From Prochloron sp. SulCav_FS08_3_32_3330 (lineage in GTDB: Bacteria > Cyanobacteriota > Cyanobacteriia > Cyanobacteriales > DYNF01): a stretch of DNA of 32,487 nucleotides. Numbering within the stretch: position 1 is the first letter of the stretch; each line of letters starts with the position of its first letter. Position numbers and translations under genes: made by a program. A model generated the notes under the pieces. That model worked only from the letters and a program-made list of their open reading frames with translations. It was not told the DNA's origin and ran no database searches. The stretch covers positions 1 to 32,487 of the forward strand of contig DYNF01000049.1 in NCBI GenBank assembly GCA_020721205.1, given 5' to 3'. Shown in pieces: positions 24,657-32,441 of this stretch.

Positions 24657-26195
24657 ATGAAGCGTTTAGCTTTACTTAGTGTATCAGACAAAACGGGCAT
24701 TGTGGAATTAGCTCGTCAATTAGTGTCAGAATTTAATTTTGAGTTAATTAGTAGTGGTGGCACGGCAAAAACCCTACAAACTGCGGGTATTCCTGTAAAA
24801 AAAGTGAGTGAATATACCGGATCACCGGAAATTTTGGGAGGCAGGGTGAAAACTCTCCATCCTCGCATTCATGGGGGAATTTTAGCGAGAAAGGATAACG
24901 CTCAAGATTTAGCGGATTTAGAAGGGAATAATATTCGCCCTTTAGATTTAGTAGTAGTTAATCTTTATCCTTTTGAAGAAACTATTGCTAAAGAAGGAGT
25001 AACATTAGAGGATGCGGTGGAAAATATTGATATTGGTGGACCGGCTATGTTACGAGCAACAGCTAAGAATTTTGCTCATTTAACTGTTATTTCTAATCCC
25101 AAATATTACGATCTTTATTTACAGGAATTAGGGGAAAATAATGGGGAAACTTCTTTCAATTTTCGCCGAAAAATGGCTGGAGAAACCTTCGCTTTAACTA
25201 ATAGTTATGATCAGGCGATCGCTAATTATTTTATGAGTTTAGAAGCGGATCAACCTAGTCGTTTTAGTATTTCTGGTCAAGAATTACAATCATTACGCTA
25301 CGGTGAAAACCCTCATCAAAGTGCAAATTGGTATTATACAGGTACGAAAAAAAGTGGTTGGGCTAGTGCTGAAAAGTTACAAGGGAAAGAATTAAGTTAT
25401 AATAATTTAGTTGATTTAGAGTCAGCTAGACGGATTATTTCTGAATTTTCTACGGATAAACCTGCTGTTGCTATTTTAAAACATACTAATCCTTGTGGTG
25501 TAGCGGTAGGAAATACTCTAATTAATGCTTATGAAAAAGCTTTTAATGCTGATTCTATCTCGGCTTTTGGTGGAATTGTCGTATTAAATCGTCCAATTGA
25601 TGAAGATACCGCAAATGCTTTAACTAAAACCTTTTTAGAATGTGTAGTTGCTCCCGGATGTGAGGATTCAGCAAGGGAAATTTTAACCAAAAAATCGAAA
25701 GTGAGGGTTTTAATTTTCCCGGAATTAACTCAAGGGGAAAAACAAAGCGTAAAAATCATTGCGGGGGGCTTTTTAACTCAAGCTTGTGATGATCTAGTGG
25801 AAAATACGGATCAATGGCAAGTAGTAACGGAAAAACAGCCCACACAGCAACAGTTAGAGGAATTATTATTTGCTTGGAAAGTCTGTAAACACGTTAAATC
25901 TAATGCGATCGTCATCACGAAAGATCAGACGACTTTGGGAGTGGGCGCAGGACAAATGAACCGGGTAGGATCGTCTAAAATCGCTTTAGATCAAGCTGGA
26001 GAGGGAGCGAAAGGAGGTTTCTTAGCTAGTGATGGCTTTTTCCCCTTTGATGATACGGTCAGAAATGCCTCAGAATCCGGTATTATTGCGATTGTCCAGC
26101 CCGGAGGCTCAATCAAGGATAAAGACTCAATTAAGGCGGCGAATGAGTTAGGCTTAATTATGGTATTAACTGGCACTCGTCATTTTTTACATTAA
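24657..26195 (+). CDS. purH: Bifunctional AICAR transformylase / IMP cyclohydrolase
   Basis: PurH catalyses the last two steps of purine synthesis: formylation of AICAR with 10-formyl-tetrahydrofolate, then ring closure to IMP. It has 512 residues, the usual length. The N-terminal MGS-like cyclohydrolase domain (about 1-150) contains SSGGTAKTL, RVKTLHPRIHGG and ENIDIGGPAMLRA. The transformylase domain (about 200-512) contains LRYGENPHQSA, the catalytic AILKHTNPCG and SDGFFPFDD near the end. All these motifs are intact. It is monocistronic, with a stem-loop at 26203-26248 just after the stop. Confidence 0.98.
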   Translation: MKRLALLSVSDKTGIVELARQLVSEFNFELISSGGTAKTLQTAGIPVKKVSEYTGSPEILGGRVKTLHPRIHGGILARKDNAQDLADLEGNNIRPLDLVVVNLYPFEETIAKEGVTLEDAVENIDIGGPAMLRATAKNFAHLTVISNPKYYDLYLQELGENNGETSFNFRRKMAGETFALTNSYDQAIANYFMSLEADQPSRFSISGQELQSLRYGENPHQSANWYYTGTKKSGWASAEKLQGKELSYNNLVDLESARRIISEFSTDKPAVAILKHTNPCGVAVGNTLINAYEKAFNADSISAFGGIVVLNRPIDEDTANALTKTFLECVVAPGCEDSAREILTKKSKVRVLIFPELTQGEKQSVKIIAGGFLTQACDDLVENTDQWQVVTEKQPTQQQLEELLFAWKVCKHVKSNAIVITKDQTTLGVGAGQMNRVGSSKIALDQAGEGAKGGFLASDGFFPFDDTVRNASESGIIAIVQPGGSIKDKDSIKAANELGLIMVLTGTRHFLH

Positions 26196-26202
26196 GAGTT
26201 AA

Positions 26203-26248
26203 TAGTCAGTAGAAATAGAGGATTTAATTAGTCTAATTCTACTGACTA
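26203..26248 (+). terminator. Hairpin after purH
   Basis: TAGTCAGTAGAA (26203-26214) pairs perfectly with TTCTACTGACTA (26237-26248) around a 22-base loop, eight bases after the purH stop. It has no T-run, so it may be an RNA-stabilising 3' stem rather than an intrinsic terminator. Confidence 0.6.
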
Positions 26249-26304
26249 AATAAGCTTTCATCGCCTTCCCGATCCCAATCAATAGTAGATTATTTCTCCT
26301 TAAA

Positions 26305-26712
26305 ATGACCCTCACTATTAATAAATCTTTATATAGTCAACTTTTAGCTAAATTTCAACCTCAAATAATTCGCAATGAAATTGAACATGAAAGAGCAATT
26401 ATTTTATGTGAAACTTTAGCTAATAAAACAAGTTTAACCCTTGAAGAAAATGAAATTTTAGAGTTATTAATTACTTTGATTGAAAAGTTTGAATCGGAGA
26501 ATTATTCTTTAGGAAATTCATCAAATCCTAGATCAAGACTACTTTTTTTAATAGAAAATAACCAATTATCTGACTACGATTTAGCAGAAATTTTTGGCTC
26601 AAAAGAAAATTATGAACAATTTATTAATGGAGAACAGAAAATAACCCAAGAATTAGCTTTTAAACTAGCTCAAAGATTTAATCTTAATGCTAATTTATTT
26701 TGGCAAACTTAG
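26305..26712 (+). CDS. HigA-like antitoxin / HTH regulator, no toxin partner seen
   Basis: This 135-residue protein resembles the COG5499 group of HigA-type antitoxins and regulators. An N-terminal helical region (about 14-70) contains IRNEIEHERAIILCETLA and a LTLEENEILELLITLIEKFE core. A C-terminal XRE-like helix-turn-helix (about 80-135) contains SDYDLAEIFGSKENYEQFINGEQ and ends ANLFWQT. Family members usually pair with a HigB-type RNA interferase; no such gene precedes or follows it. The preceding gene is purH, and the following spacer (26713-26902) is AT-rich with no gene. It may be an orphan antitoxin retained as a regulator. Confidence 0.78.
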   Translation: MTLTINKSLYSQLLAKFQPQIIRNEIEHERAIILCETLANKTSLTLEENEILELLITLIEKFESENYSLGNSSNPRSRLLFLIENNQLSDYDLAEIFGSKENYEQFINGEQKITQELAFKLAQRFNLNANLFWQT

Positions 26713-26902
26713 TTAATATTATTGGAGATCGCTTCCTATCATAAACATTCAATAAATTGAACTAAAATTCTATATTAATCAAATAATTTATTTCTGTGAG
26801 GTAAAATGATTAAATTGTAAATTTTTATGTATTTTCTGCATAAAAAATTTATTTACCTGTAATATTTAATTAAATAATCTATTAATCATTCATATTAAAT
26901 CT

Positions 26903-27829
26903 ATGCTAAAAAGTCAAATAATTGTTATTACAGCTTTTGTATTTCCCTTTTTATTTAGTAATATTACTCTAGCACAAGAAACTACACAAATTGAAAATTC
27001 TTATCCAGAATTTACCGAAAGATGTTTACAAAGAGATTCCCTTTCTGAAGCCGAAAAAAATACTTATGAAATGTTATTAAATTATGTAAAAACAGAAGAT
27101 TGTCAAGAAGCTTCCACTGAATTATTTAATCTGACTTATTTAAGTTTGTTTGAAAACAAAATAAATGATCTAAAACCTCTTGCTAATTTAACTAATCTTA
27201 CTCGGTTAACTTTGTATGGAAACAAAATAAATGATCTAAAACCTCTTGCTAATTTAACTAATCTTACTTTTTTATCTTTGGGTAGTAATGAAATAAGAGA
27301 TATTACACCTTTAGGAAATTTAAGTAATCTTACTTTTTTATTTTTATTTGATACCCAAATAAATGATCTAAAACCTCTTGCAAATTTAAGTAATCTTACT
27401 TTTTTATCTTTGGGTAATTTAAGTAATCTTACTTTTTTATCTTTGGGTAGTAATGAAATAAGAGATATTACACCTTTAGGAAATTTAAGTAATCTTACTT
27501 TTTTATCTTTGGGTAACAATGAAATAAGCGATATTACACCTTTAGGAAATTTAAGTAATCTTACTTTTTTATCTTTGGGTAACAATGAAATAAGCGATAT
27601 TACACCTTTAGAAAATTTAACTCGTTTAGATTTCTTAGATTTATCTAATAATCAAATAAATGATATTACTCCTTTAGCAAACTTAACTTATCTTTCTACA
27701 TTATATTTATGGGGAAATAACATCAATGATCTATCACCTTTAGACAATTTGAAATTAGGAAATAATCCTTTAAATTGTCGTGAATCTATAGCTGAATTAT
27801 CGCAAGATGAGATTTGTGGAGAAGAATAA
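26903..27829 (+). CDS. Secreted leucine-rich-repeat protein (internalin-like 22-residue repeats)
   Basis: A 308-residue exported protein. A signal peptide ends at about residue 24 (TLA/QE). An alpha-helical N-cap with two cysteines (CLQRDSLSEAE ... EDC) precedes about nine LRRs from about 72 to 285. The repeats follow the 22-residue internalin form, LxNLTxLxxLxLxxNxIxDITPL. The C-cap has a Cys pair (NCRES ... DEIC). Such arcs bind proteins; the ligand is unknown, and there is no LPXTG or membrane anchor. Repeats at about 161-232 are almost identical in DNA, and one 33-bp half repeat is inserted, which breaks the 22-residue register. Neighbours are regulators and small genes of no clear link. 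Confidence 0.88.
   Translation: MLKSQIIVITAFVFPFLFSNITLAQETTQIENSYPEFTERCLQRDSLSEAEKNTYEMLLNYVKTEDCQEASTELFNLTYLSLFENKINDLKPLANLTNLTRLTLYGNKINDLKPLANLTNLTFLSLGSNEIRDITPLGNLSNLTFLFLFDTQINDLKPLANLSNLTFLSLGNLSNLTFLSLGSNEIRDITPLGNLSNLTFLSLGNNEISDITPLGNLSNLTFLSLGNNEISDITPLENLTRLDFLDLSNNQINDITPLANLTYLSTLYLWGNNINDLSPLDNLKLGNNPLNCRESIAELSQDEICGEE
27383..27448 (+). repeat. Perfect 33-bp tandem duplication inside the LRR gene
   Basis: Bases 27383-27415 are repeated exactly at 27416-27448. The unit encodes NLSNLTFLSLG, half of a 22-residue LRR, so the frame is kept but the repeat register shifts by eleven residues. Confidence 0.95.
27449..27608 (+). repeat. 66-bp tandem LRR units, nearly identical
   Basis: Units start at 27449, 27515 and 27581 (the third is followed for about 28 bases). 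The first two differ at only three bases. A related unit starts near 27285. The near-identity, including at third codon positions, points to recent expansion or gene conversion. Confidence 0.9.
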
Positions 27830-27857
27830 AATTAATTTTTTCTCTTTTATTTATTCT

Positions 27858-27907
27858 GTAAGTTGTGCAATAAATTTTAATGTAATTAGATTTATTGCTC
27901 ACTTTAC
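27858..27907 (+). terminator. Stem-loop after the LRR gene
   Basis: GTAAGTTGTGCAATAAAT (27858-27875) and ATTTATTGCTCACTTTAC (27890-27907) pair at 15 of 18 positions with a 14-base loop, 28 bases after the LRR stop. A loose T-rich stretch follows, so it is a possible terminator. Confidence 0.5.
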
Positions 27908-27980
27908 ACTTATTTTTATAATATATTGTAAAATAAGATCTAATTACCAAAACAAATCAAGACTTTTCTTTTATTAAACT

Positions 27981-28319
27981 ATGCTCATTGTTATTCGTCA
28001 AAAAGCAACTTCTGAAGAAATTAATCAAATGGCAGAAACCTATTTTGGCTTAATGATTAAATTAGCAGTTGATATCGATCAAGAAATTTTAGCAGGAGGT
28101 GGGGAGTTACACGCTGACTGTGAACAAATTTTGTTAGATAATGATAGTATTCAAGAAAATATTTGGGGTGCTGATTGGTATATTAAAACTAAATCAGTAG
28201 GCTTTGAATCATTAATTAATATTCGACCTCGGCAACAAAACCGAAGTATGGAAATTCAAAGCTTAGAAATTAGAAATAAAGTTGAAAAAATTGTTCGTTA
28301 TTTATTGGAGATAAATTAA
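27981..28319 (+). CDS. DUF5674 protein
   Basis: The 112-residue protein matches DUF5674: GGELHADCEQILLDNDS in the centre, QENIWGADWY, then INIRPRQQNRSMEI and a C-terminal helix. The conserved His, Asp and Cys in GELHADCE and the Trp-Gly-Ala-Asp-Trp segment are striking, but no activity is known to me. It is soluble, without a signal peptide. One base separates its stop from the next gene's ATG, and the next gene's GGAG ribosome site lies inside its 3' end, so the two are co-expressed. Confidence 0.85.
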   Translation: MLIVIRQKATSEEINQMAETYFGLMIKLAVDIDQEILAGGGELHADCEQILLDNDSIQENIWGADWYIKTKSVGFESLINIRPRQQNRSMEIQSLEIRNKVEKIVRYLLEIN

Positions 28320-28320
28320 C

Positions 28321-28743
28321 ATGAAATATCAAAAATTATATGAAAAATTTACCGCTTTAACTTGGCAAAAACAATTAGGAAATATTGCCTCAACTTTAGC
28401 AACTATTTCTAAACAAGCAACTATTCCTCAATCTGATCAATTAACTATTTATTTATTAAGGGAAGCAGTTTTAATGATGGAATGGTGTGCCAAAAATATA
28501 CCTCAATCTTTTCATTTAGAATTGGCAATTATGCAAAAAGAATTATTAGCATGGCAAAAAGTTTTTCCCATAGATCAGGTTAGAAATATTTTAGCTTTAC
28601 AATTACGAAATCAAGCTGATATATTATTAGATTTTTCTGGTTTGTTAAATAATGAAGTTGAAAATAATCAGAATAATTCCCCCATGTCTGCTGAAAGAAC
28701 TTTAACTAAAATGTTACAAGAACATTCACAAAATTTAACTTAA
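28321..28743 (+). CDS. Small helical protein of unknown function, co-transcribed with DUF5674
   Basis: A 140-residue soluble protein, predicted by eye to be mostly helical, with a conserved-looking core LTWQKQLGNIASTLATISK and YLLREAVLMMEWCAKNIP, and a Gln/Asn-rich disordered end. The ATG follows the DUF5674 stop by one base, with a GGAG site about ten bases upstream. No motif or family is recognised. It could act together with DUF5674, but only the gene order says so. Confidence 0.7.
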   Translation: MKYQKLYEKFTALTWQKQLGNIASTLATISKQATIPQSDQLTIYLLREAVLMMEWCAKNIPQSFHLELAIMQKELLAWQKVFPIDQVRNILALQLRNQADILLDFSGLLNNEVENNQNNSPMSAERTLTKMLQEHSQNLT

Positions 28744-28762
28744 AAATTAAATTATTAAGATT

Positions 28763-28849
28763 ATGAATAAAATTGACTATGTTACGATGTTAGATCAAGG
28801 CTTTTTTAAATACCCAACTTTTCAAACTTTTAAGCAATTTGATAAATAA
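28763..28849 (+). CDS. Possible 28-residue peptide, doubtful
   Basis: An ATG-initiated frame at 28763 gives MNKIDYVTMLDQGFFKYPTF and eight more residues, ending at a TAA at 28847 inside the 3' end of hicB on the other strand. There is no clear ribosome site. It may be the start of a gene cut off by the hicAB insertion, or chance. Confidence 0.2.
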   Translation: MNKIDYVTMLDQGFFKYPTFQTFKQFDK

Positions 28850-29048
28850 TCGGTTTATATTGAGGAAAAGGAATTGGTTTTCCTTTTTCTTTAGCTACTT
28901 CTAACCATGTTTTTTTTGCAATTAATACTTCTTTTAATGCTTCTTCTGGAGTTTCCCCATAAGCACTACAATATTTAAGATCGGGAATGTCTGCAATATA
29001 ACCTTGATCTTCTTCACTATAAAATATATTTATATGATAATCTTGCAT
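28830..29048 (-). CDS. hicB: HicB-family antitoxin
   Basis: The 72-residue protein has the partial RNase H-like HicB fold: INIFYSEEDQGYIADIPDLKYCSAYGET, then the helix PEEALKEVLIAKKTWLEVAKEKG and the PIPFPQYKP tail. It is the short form, lacking a C-terminal DNA-binding domain. It starts three bases after the hicA-like frame ends, with a GAGG site inside that frame, the normal hicA-hicB order. HicB neutralises the HicA RNase; here the toxin gene seems to have lost its start, so hicB may be a relic or an antitoxin against related toxins elsewhere. Confidence 0.87.
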   Translation of the reverse strand: MQDYHINIFYSEEDQGYIADIPDLKYCSAYGETPEEALKEVLIAKKTWLEVAKEKGKPIPFPQYKPIIYQIA

Positions 29049-29051
29049 AAT

Positions 29052-29261
29052 TTATTCCTCGTTTTCTAATGTTAAGTTATATTTTTCAATTAATAATAAG
29101 AATTGTTTAATTTGATAGGGTGAAACTTCACCTTTTCGATTCTGAATATTGATAATTTCTGGTATATCATCTTGATTATAAATATGATGACTGCCATTAA
29201 TTCTAACTAATTCAAAACCGAAAGCTGTTAATAACTTCTCAAATTCATTAAATTTAACATT
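29052..29261 (-). pseudogene. hicA: hicA toxin remnant lacking a start codon
   Basis: Minus-strand translation from 29261 to the TAA at 29052-29054 gives 69 residues that read as HicA: KFNEFEKLLTAFGFELVR, the catalytic-histidine motif INGSHHIYN, then NIQNRKGEVSPYQIKQFLLL. An in-frame TAA sits at 29262-29264, just before residue one, and no ATG, GTG or TTG occurs in this frame before the NGSHH motif. An ATG at 29258-29260 is in another frame and reaches a stop after ten codons. The double-stranded-RNA-binding-like fold is otherwise complete, with no internal stop. It is either 5' truncated, frameshifted by one base, or uses a non-standard start. It is the first gene of the hicAB pair. Confidence 0.75.
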
Positions 29262-29431
29262 TTACTGATCAAGGAGTGGTGACCAGTGACAGGTAACTGA
29301 AATGACAGATTTTCAAAATTTAGTGATCCAATGGAGAAGCAATGATTTATCCTAGAGAGTGAAATAAAGCTTAAAATATATTCTAAAATTATTAAACACA
29401 ATTCTATTTTATTTACTTTAAGGGAGTAACT

Positions 29432-29989
29432 GTGACCACACAAAAAGTTCTAGTCATTGACGACAGTAAAGTTATTCGGATGCGGGTAAAGGAAATGTTA
29501 CCCCCGGGCTTTGACGTGATTGAAGCTAAAGACGGTTTAGAGGGATGGAATAAAATTCAAGAAATCCATCCTAATCTCATTATGTTAGATTTTCTCCTCC
29601 CCCGTATGAGTGGCTGGGAAGTATATCAAGCTGTACAACAGGAATATAAGTATAAAAGTATTCCCCTCGTCGTCATGTCAGGACGGAAAGAGGAAGTAAC
29701 GGAAAAATTACCCGAACCTTTTCAATTTTTCTCTTTTGTGGAAAAACCTTTTGAGAAAAAACAGTTAGTTGATGCTATTCGAGATGCGATCGCAAAGTCG
29801 AAGAAACATCCTCGTCCAACGGGTGTAACTCCTACTGTCACAGGTGTTGCTGGTGGTGGTGATACTTCCGCTATGTCCGCAGAAATTCAAAAACTCAATG
29901 TCCAAGTCGCTAAAATGCAACAGGAAATTGATGGTTTGAAAAAACAATTAGCTCAATTAGTAGGCTTTATTAAGCAAAAACTCAAATAA
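29432..29989 (+). CDS. CheY-like response regulator with coiled-coil tail
   Basis: A 185-residue regulator. The receiver domain (about 4-124) has the acidic pair D10-D11, the phosphoacceptor D53 (IMLDFLLPR), a Ser in VVMSGR and the conserved Lys in VEKPFE. An Ala/Gly/Thr/Pro linker (about 128-147) leads to a heptad coiled coil (about 148-185, [22 protein letters not shown]) instead of a DNA-binding domain. Output is therefore probably by protein contact or dimerisation. The start is a GTG at 29432 with an AGGGAG site upstream. No histidine kinase is near. lipA begins 11 bases after the stop, so the two genes are probably one transcript. Confidence 0.92.
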   Translation: MTTQKVLVIDDSKVIRMRVKEMLPPGFDVIEAKDGLEGWNKIQEIHPNLIMLDFLLPRMSGWEVYQAVQQEYKYKSIPLVVMSGRKEEVTEKLPEPFQFFSFVEKPFEKKQLVDAIRDAIAKSKKHPRPTGVTPTVTGVAGGGDTSAMSAEIQKLNVQVAKMQQEIDGLKKQLAQLVGFIKQKLK

Positions 29990-30000
29990 TTATCAATATA

Positions 30001-30927
30001 ATGTCAAATCAATCCCTTCCTTCATCAGAAAACACTCAGCAATGGCGTTTAGAAGTTCAATCTTTACCTTCTTGGCTTAAACGTCCGATTGGTAAAGCTA
30101 GTGAATTGTCAACGGTACAAAAGATTATTAAACAACGTCAAATTTATACTATTTGTGAGGAAGGGCGTTGTCCGAATCGGGGGGAATGCTACGCTCAGAA
30201 AACTGCTACTTTTTTATTAATGGGTCAAACTTGTACCCGCTCCTGTGGCTTTTGTCAAGTGGATAAAGGTCACGCCCCGATGGGCTTAGACCCCCACGAA
30301 CCGGAAAAAGTAGCAGAATCTGTCCGTTTATTAGGTTTAAATTATGTGGTTTTAACCTCCGTTACGAGGGATGATTTAAGGGACGGAGGTGCGTCATGGT
30401 TTGTGAGGGTTATGAATAAAATTAGGGAGTTTAACCCCGAAACGAAAATTGAGGTTTTAACCCCGGATTTTTGGAGTGGAAAAAATGCTTTAAATGACCA
30501 AAAGGAACGGGTTAAAACCGTTGTTTCAGCTAATCCTGCTTGTTATAATCATAATCTTGAAACGGTTAAAAGATTACAGGATCGGGTCAGACGAGGGGCA
30601 AAATATGACCGTTCTTTAAATGTTTTAAGATATGTTAAGGAATTTAATCCGCATATTCCCACAAAATCCGGCTTAATGTTAGGGCATGGGGAAACAAAAG
30701 CGGAAATAATTGAAACTTTAGAAGATTTAAGGTCATTTCACTGCGATCGCCTGACGATCGGACAATATATGCGTCCTTCCCTTGAACATTTACCAGTACA
30801 AAAATACTGGACACCGGAGGAATTTTCAGAAATAGAAAAAATTGCCCAATCTTTAGGATTTTCCCATGTAAGTTGCGCCCCCCTTGTGAGAAGTTCTTAT
30901 CATGCTTCTGTCTGTGCCACAGATTAA
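30001..30927 (+). CDS. lipA: Lipoyl synthase
   Basis: LipA inserts two sulfurs into octanoyl groups on the lipoyl domains of pyruvate dehydrogenase and related complexes, using S-adenosylmethionine. The 308-residue protein has the auxiliary 4Fe-4S cysteines C52, C57 and C63 and the radical-SAM cysteines C78, C82 and C85 (CTRSCGFC). The end has the conserved RSSYHA, whose serine ligates the auxiliary cluster. All catalytic residues are present. Cyanobacteria often have two lipA paralogues, and which one this is cannot be told. It lies 11 bases after the response regulator and has no strong ribosome site. Its TAA directly abuts the stop codon of the convergent gene. Confidence 0.96.
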   Translation: MSNQSLPSSENTQQWRLEVQSLPSWLKRPIGKASELSTVQKIIKQRQIYTICEEGRCPNRGECYAQKTATFLLMGQTCTRSCGFCQVDKGHAPMGLDPHEPEKVAESVRLLGLNYVVLTSVTRDDLRDGGASWFVRVMNKIREFNPETKIEVLTPDFWSGKNALNDQKERVKTVVSANPACYNHNLETVKRLQDRVRRGAKYDRSLNVLRYVKEFNPHIPTKSGLMLGHGETKAEIIETLEDLRSFHCDRLTIGQYMRPSLEHLPVQKYWTPEEFSEIEKIAQSLGFSHVSCAPLVRSSYHASVCATD

Positions 30928-32259
30928 TTATAAATCATCTAAAATTTGCTGTTTTTTTCCTTCAAAATCTGCTTCTGTAATTAAATTTTTATCCTTTAAC
31001 TGGTTTAATTTTTCTAATTTTGTCATAGAATCAGAACAATCTATATTTTCCTTATAATGATCATATTGATCATATTTTTGCGGATTAGATTGAATAAAGC
31101 CAAGATAAAAAATAGCAGATAAATCATTTTGAATAGCCTGTTCATCATAAATAGTTAATCTGCCATTACTTCTAAAACTAGCATAATATTTTCTTGCTGT
31201 TTGTAGGGCTAATTGTCTTAAATGGATATTATTAGGTTCTTGAGAAAGTTGATTTTTAATATTTTCATATTCTTGTTTTATTTTAATTTGTTTTTGTTCC
31301 TTTTTTATCCCCGAAGTACCAATCTCATTTAATATTTTTATAATCCCGACAAAAAATCCGACAATTATTGTTACTTGAAGGGTCCCCGCTAAAACTCTCA
31401 CCCCATCCTCAATTATATTTGTATTATCATTATACCAAACAAAAATACCAATCAAAATAAGATAAATAATTACAGCTATAGCAATAAATGTAATTCTAGC
31501 TGAGGGAATTGACCATTGTTTTTTAAACCATGTTATCAATTTATTTTCACTATAATTATTCTTTTTTCCCATCTCCAAATTAGATTTTAATAAGTAATCC
31601 TGTTTCCAGATTAAATCATTTTTAATATATACATTTACTTGATTAATGCCCCTAATTTTAATATAATCTAATTGTTTTTGAATGGTAGTAATACAACTTT
31701 CTTTATCCGATAAATTAGCAAATTCTAAAACAATTCTTAAACATTTATTCTCTAAACTAACCTCCGTAGTAATATTTTTATAAGACAAAGCTAAATCTAA
31801 TAAAGTTTTAATCGCAGAAATATTACCAGACTTAGCACTATCCTTAATATTAATCTCCTTACTTTGATTATTTTTTACTAAAGATGCAGTTTTTTTAATT
31901 GTTTTAGCGGAAAAATCTCGATAATCCTGAATCGGTAAATCCTCAAAATCAGGAATTAAACGAAATTCTTTTTGCCAACTTTCATGATCTTCTTTTTTCA
32001 ACTTACCCGAAATAATCACTTGATTAATTCCAGAAATCTTCAATTTTAGCAGATTTTTCTCAATAAAACCCACAATTTTAGCTTGAGTAGCTGAGTTAAA
32101 ACTTTGATCCGATTCTAATACCAAAGTTAAGCAACTATCCTTCAAATCACACTTAACAATCGTGATCCCTTTAGCTGTTAAAGATTTATTGAGTAACACA
32201 GTAACAGCTTGGATATCCCCAGATTTTGCTTGTTGTAAGATACTTTCTTGGTTAGCCAT
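30928..32259 (-). CDS. Membrane protein with duplicated N-terminal domain and SHOCT-like tail
   Basis: This 443-residue protein is of unknown function. Two related units of about 95 residues occur at about 1-95 and 138-230. Each has an AKSGD/N-type helix (QQAKSGDIQAVTVLLNKSL; DSAKSGNISAIKTLLDLAL), a beta strand ending in LVLE/IVLE, and a GINQV turn. Two transmembrane segments follow (about 253-275 and 290-312). A charged helix (about 318-350) and a roughly 60-residue conserved-looking part with ARKYYASFR come next. The last 28 residues, KLEKLNQLKDKNLITEADFE and onward, match the SHOCT domain pattern, a short oligomerisation module. The duplicated domain resembles units seen in other cyanobacterial proteins, but I cannot name it. 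Confidence 0.8.
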   Translation of the reverse strand: MANQESILQQAKSGDIQAVTVLLNKSLTAKGITIVKCDLKDSCLTLVLESDQSFNSATQAKIVGFIEKNLLKLKISGINQVIISGKLKKEDHESWQKEFRLIPDFEDLPIQDYRDFSAKTIKKTASLVKNNQSKEINIKDSAKSGNISAIKTLLDLALSYKNITTEVSLENKCLRIVLEFANLSDKESCITTIQKQLDYIKIRGINQVNVYIKNDLIWKQDYLLKSNLEMGKKNNYSENKLITWFKKQWSIPSARITFIAIAVIIYLILIGIFVWYNDNTNIIEDGVRVLAGTLQVTIIVGFFVGIIKILNEIGTSGIKKEQKQIKIKQEYENIKNQLSQEPNNIHLRQLALQTARKYYASFRSNGRLTIYDEQAIQNDLSAIFYLGFIQSNPQKYDQYDHYKENIDCSDSMTKLEKLNQLKDKNLITEADFEGKKQQILDDL

Positions 32260-32441
32260 AATAAATCAATTTTTTAGAAAAAAGCAAATTTCAGTAATAA
32301 AATTAATCTTTATTAAGATAATTTAATTATTTTAAAATACCATAAAAATGAAGAATACTGATAATATTGAGACAATTTGTATTAAACTATCTTATAGCAC
32401 TACGCACGATTGTTAGCATGGCGTTTTCATTCTTTTTTTTT

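Noticed and set aside
27136-27585. 149-residue minus-strand frame with repeats of KDKKVRLLKF
   Set aside because: It is the antisense shadow of the LRR gene; its repetition merely mirrors the 66-bp units, and the plus-strand protein has a signal peptide and a proper LRR pattern.
29265-29300. Operator-like GTGACCAGTGACAGGTAACT repeat
   Set aside because: The short GTGAC/GTAAC repetition upstream of the response regulator is imperfect and common in cyanobacterial spacers; there is not enough symmetry to call a binding site.
29228-29443. 71-residue minus-strand frame upstream of hicA'
   Set aside because: It overlaps the promoter of the response regulator and shows no domain; its last codons only cover the out-of-frame ATG region of hicA'.
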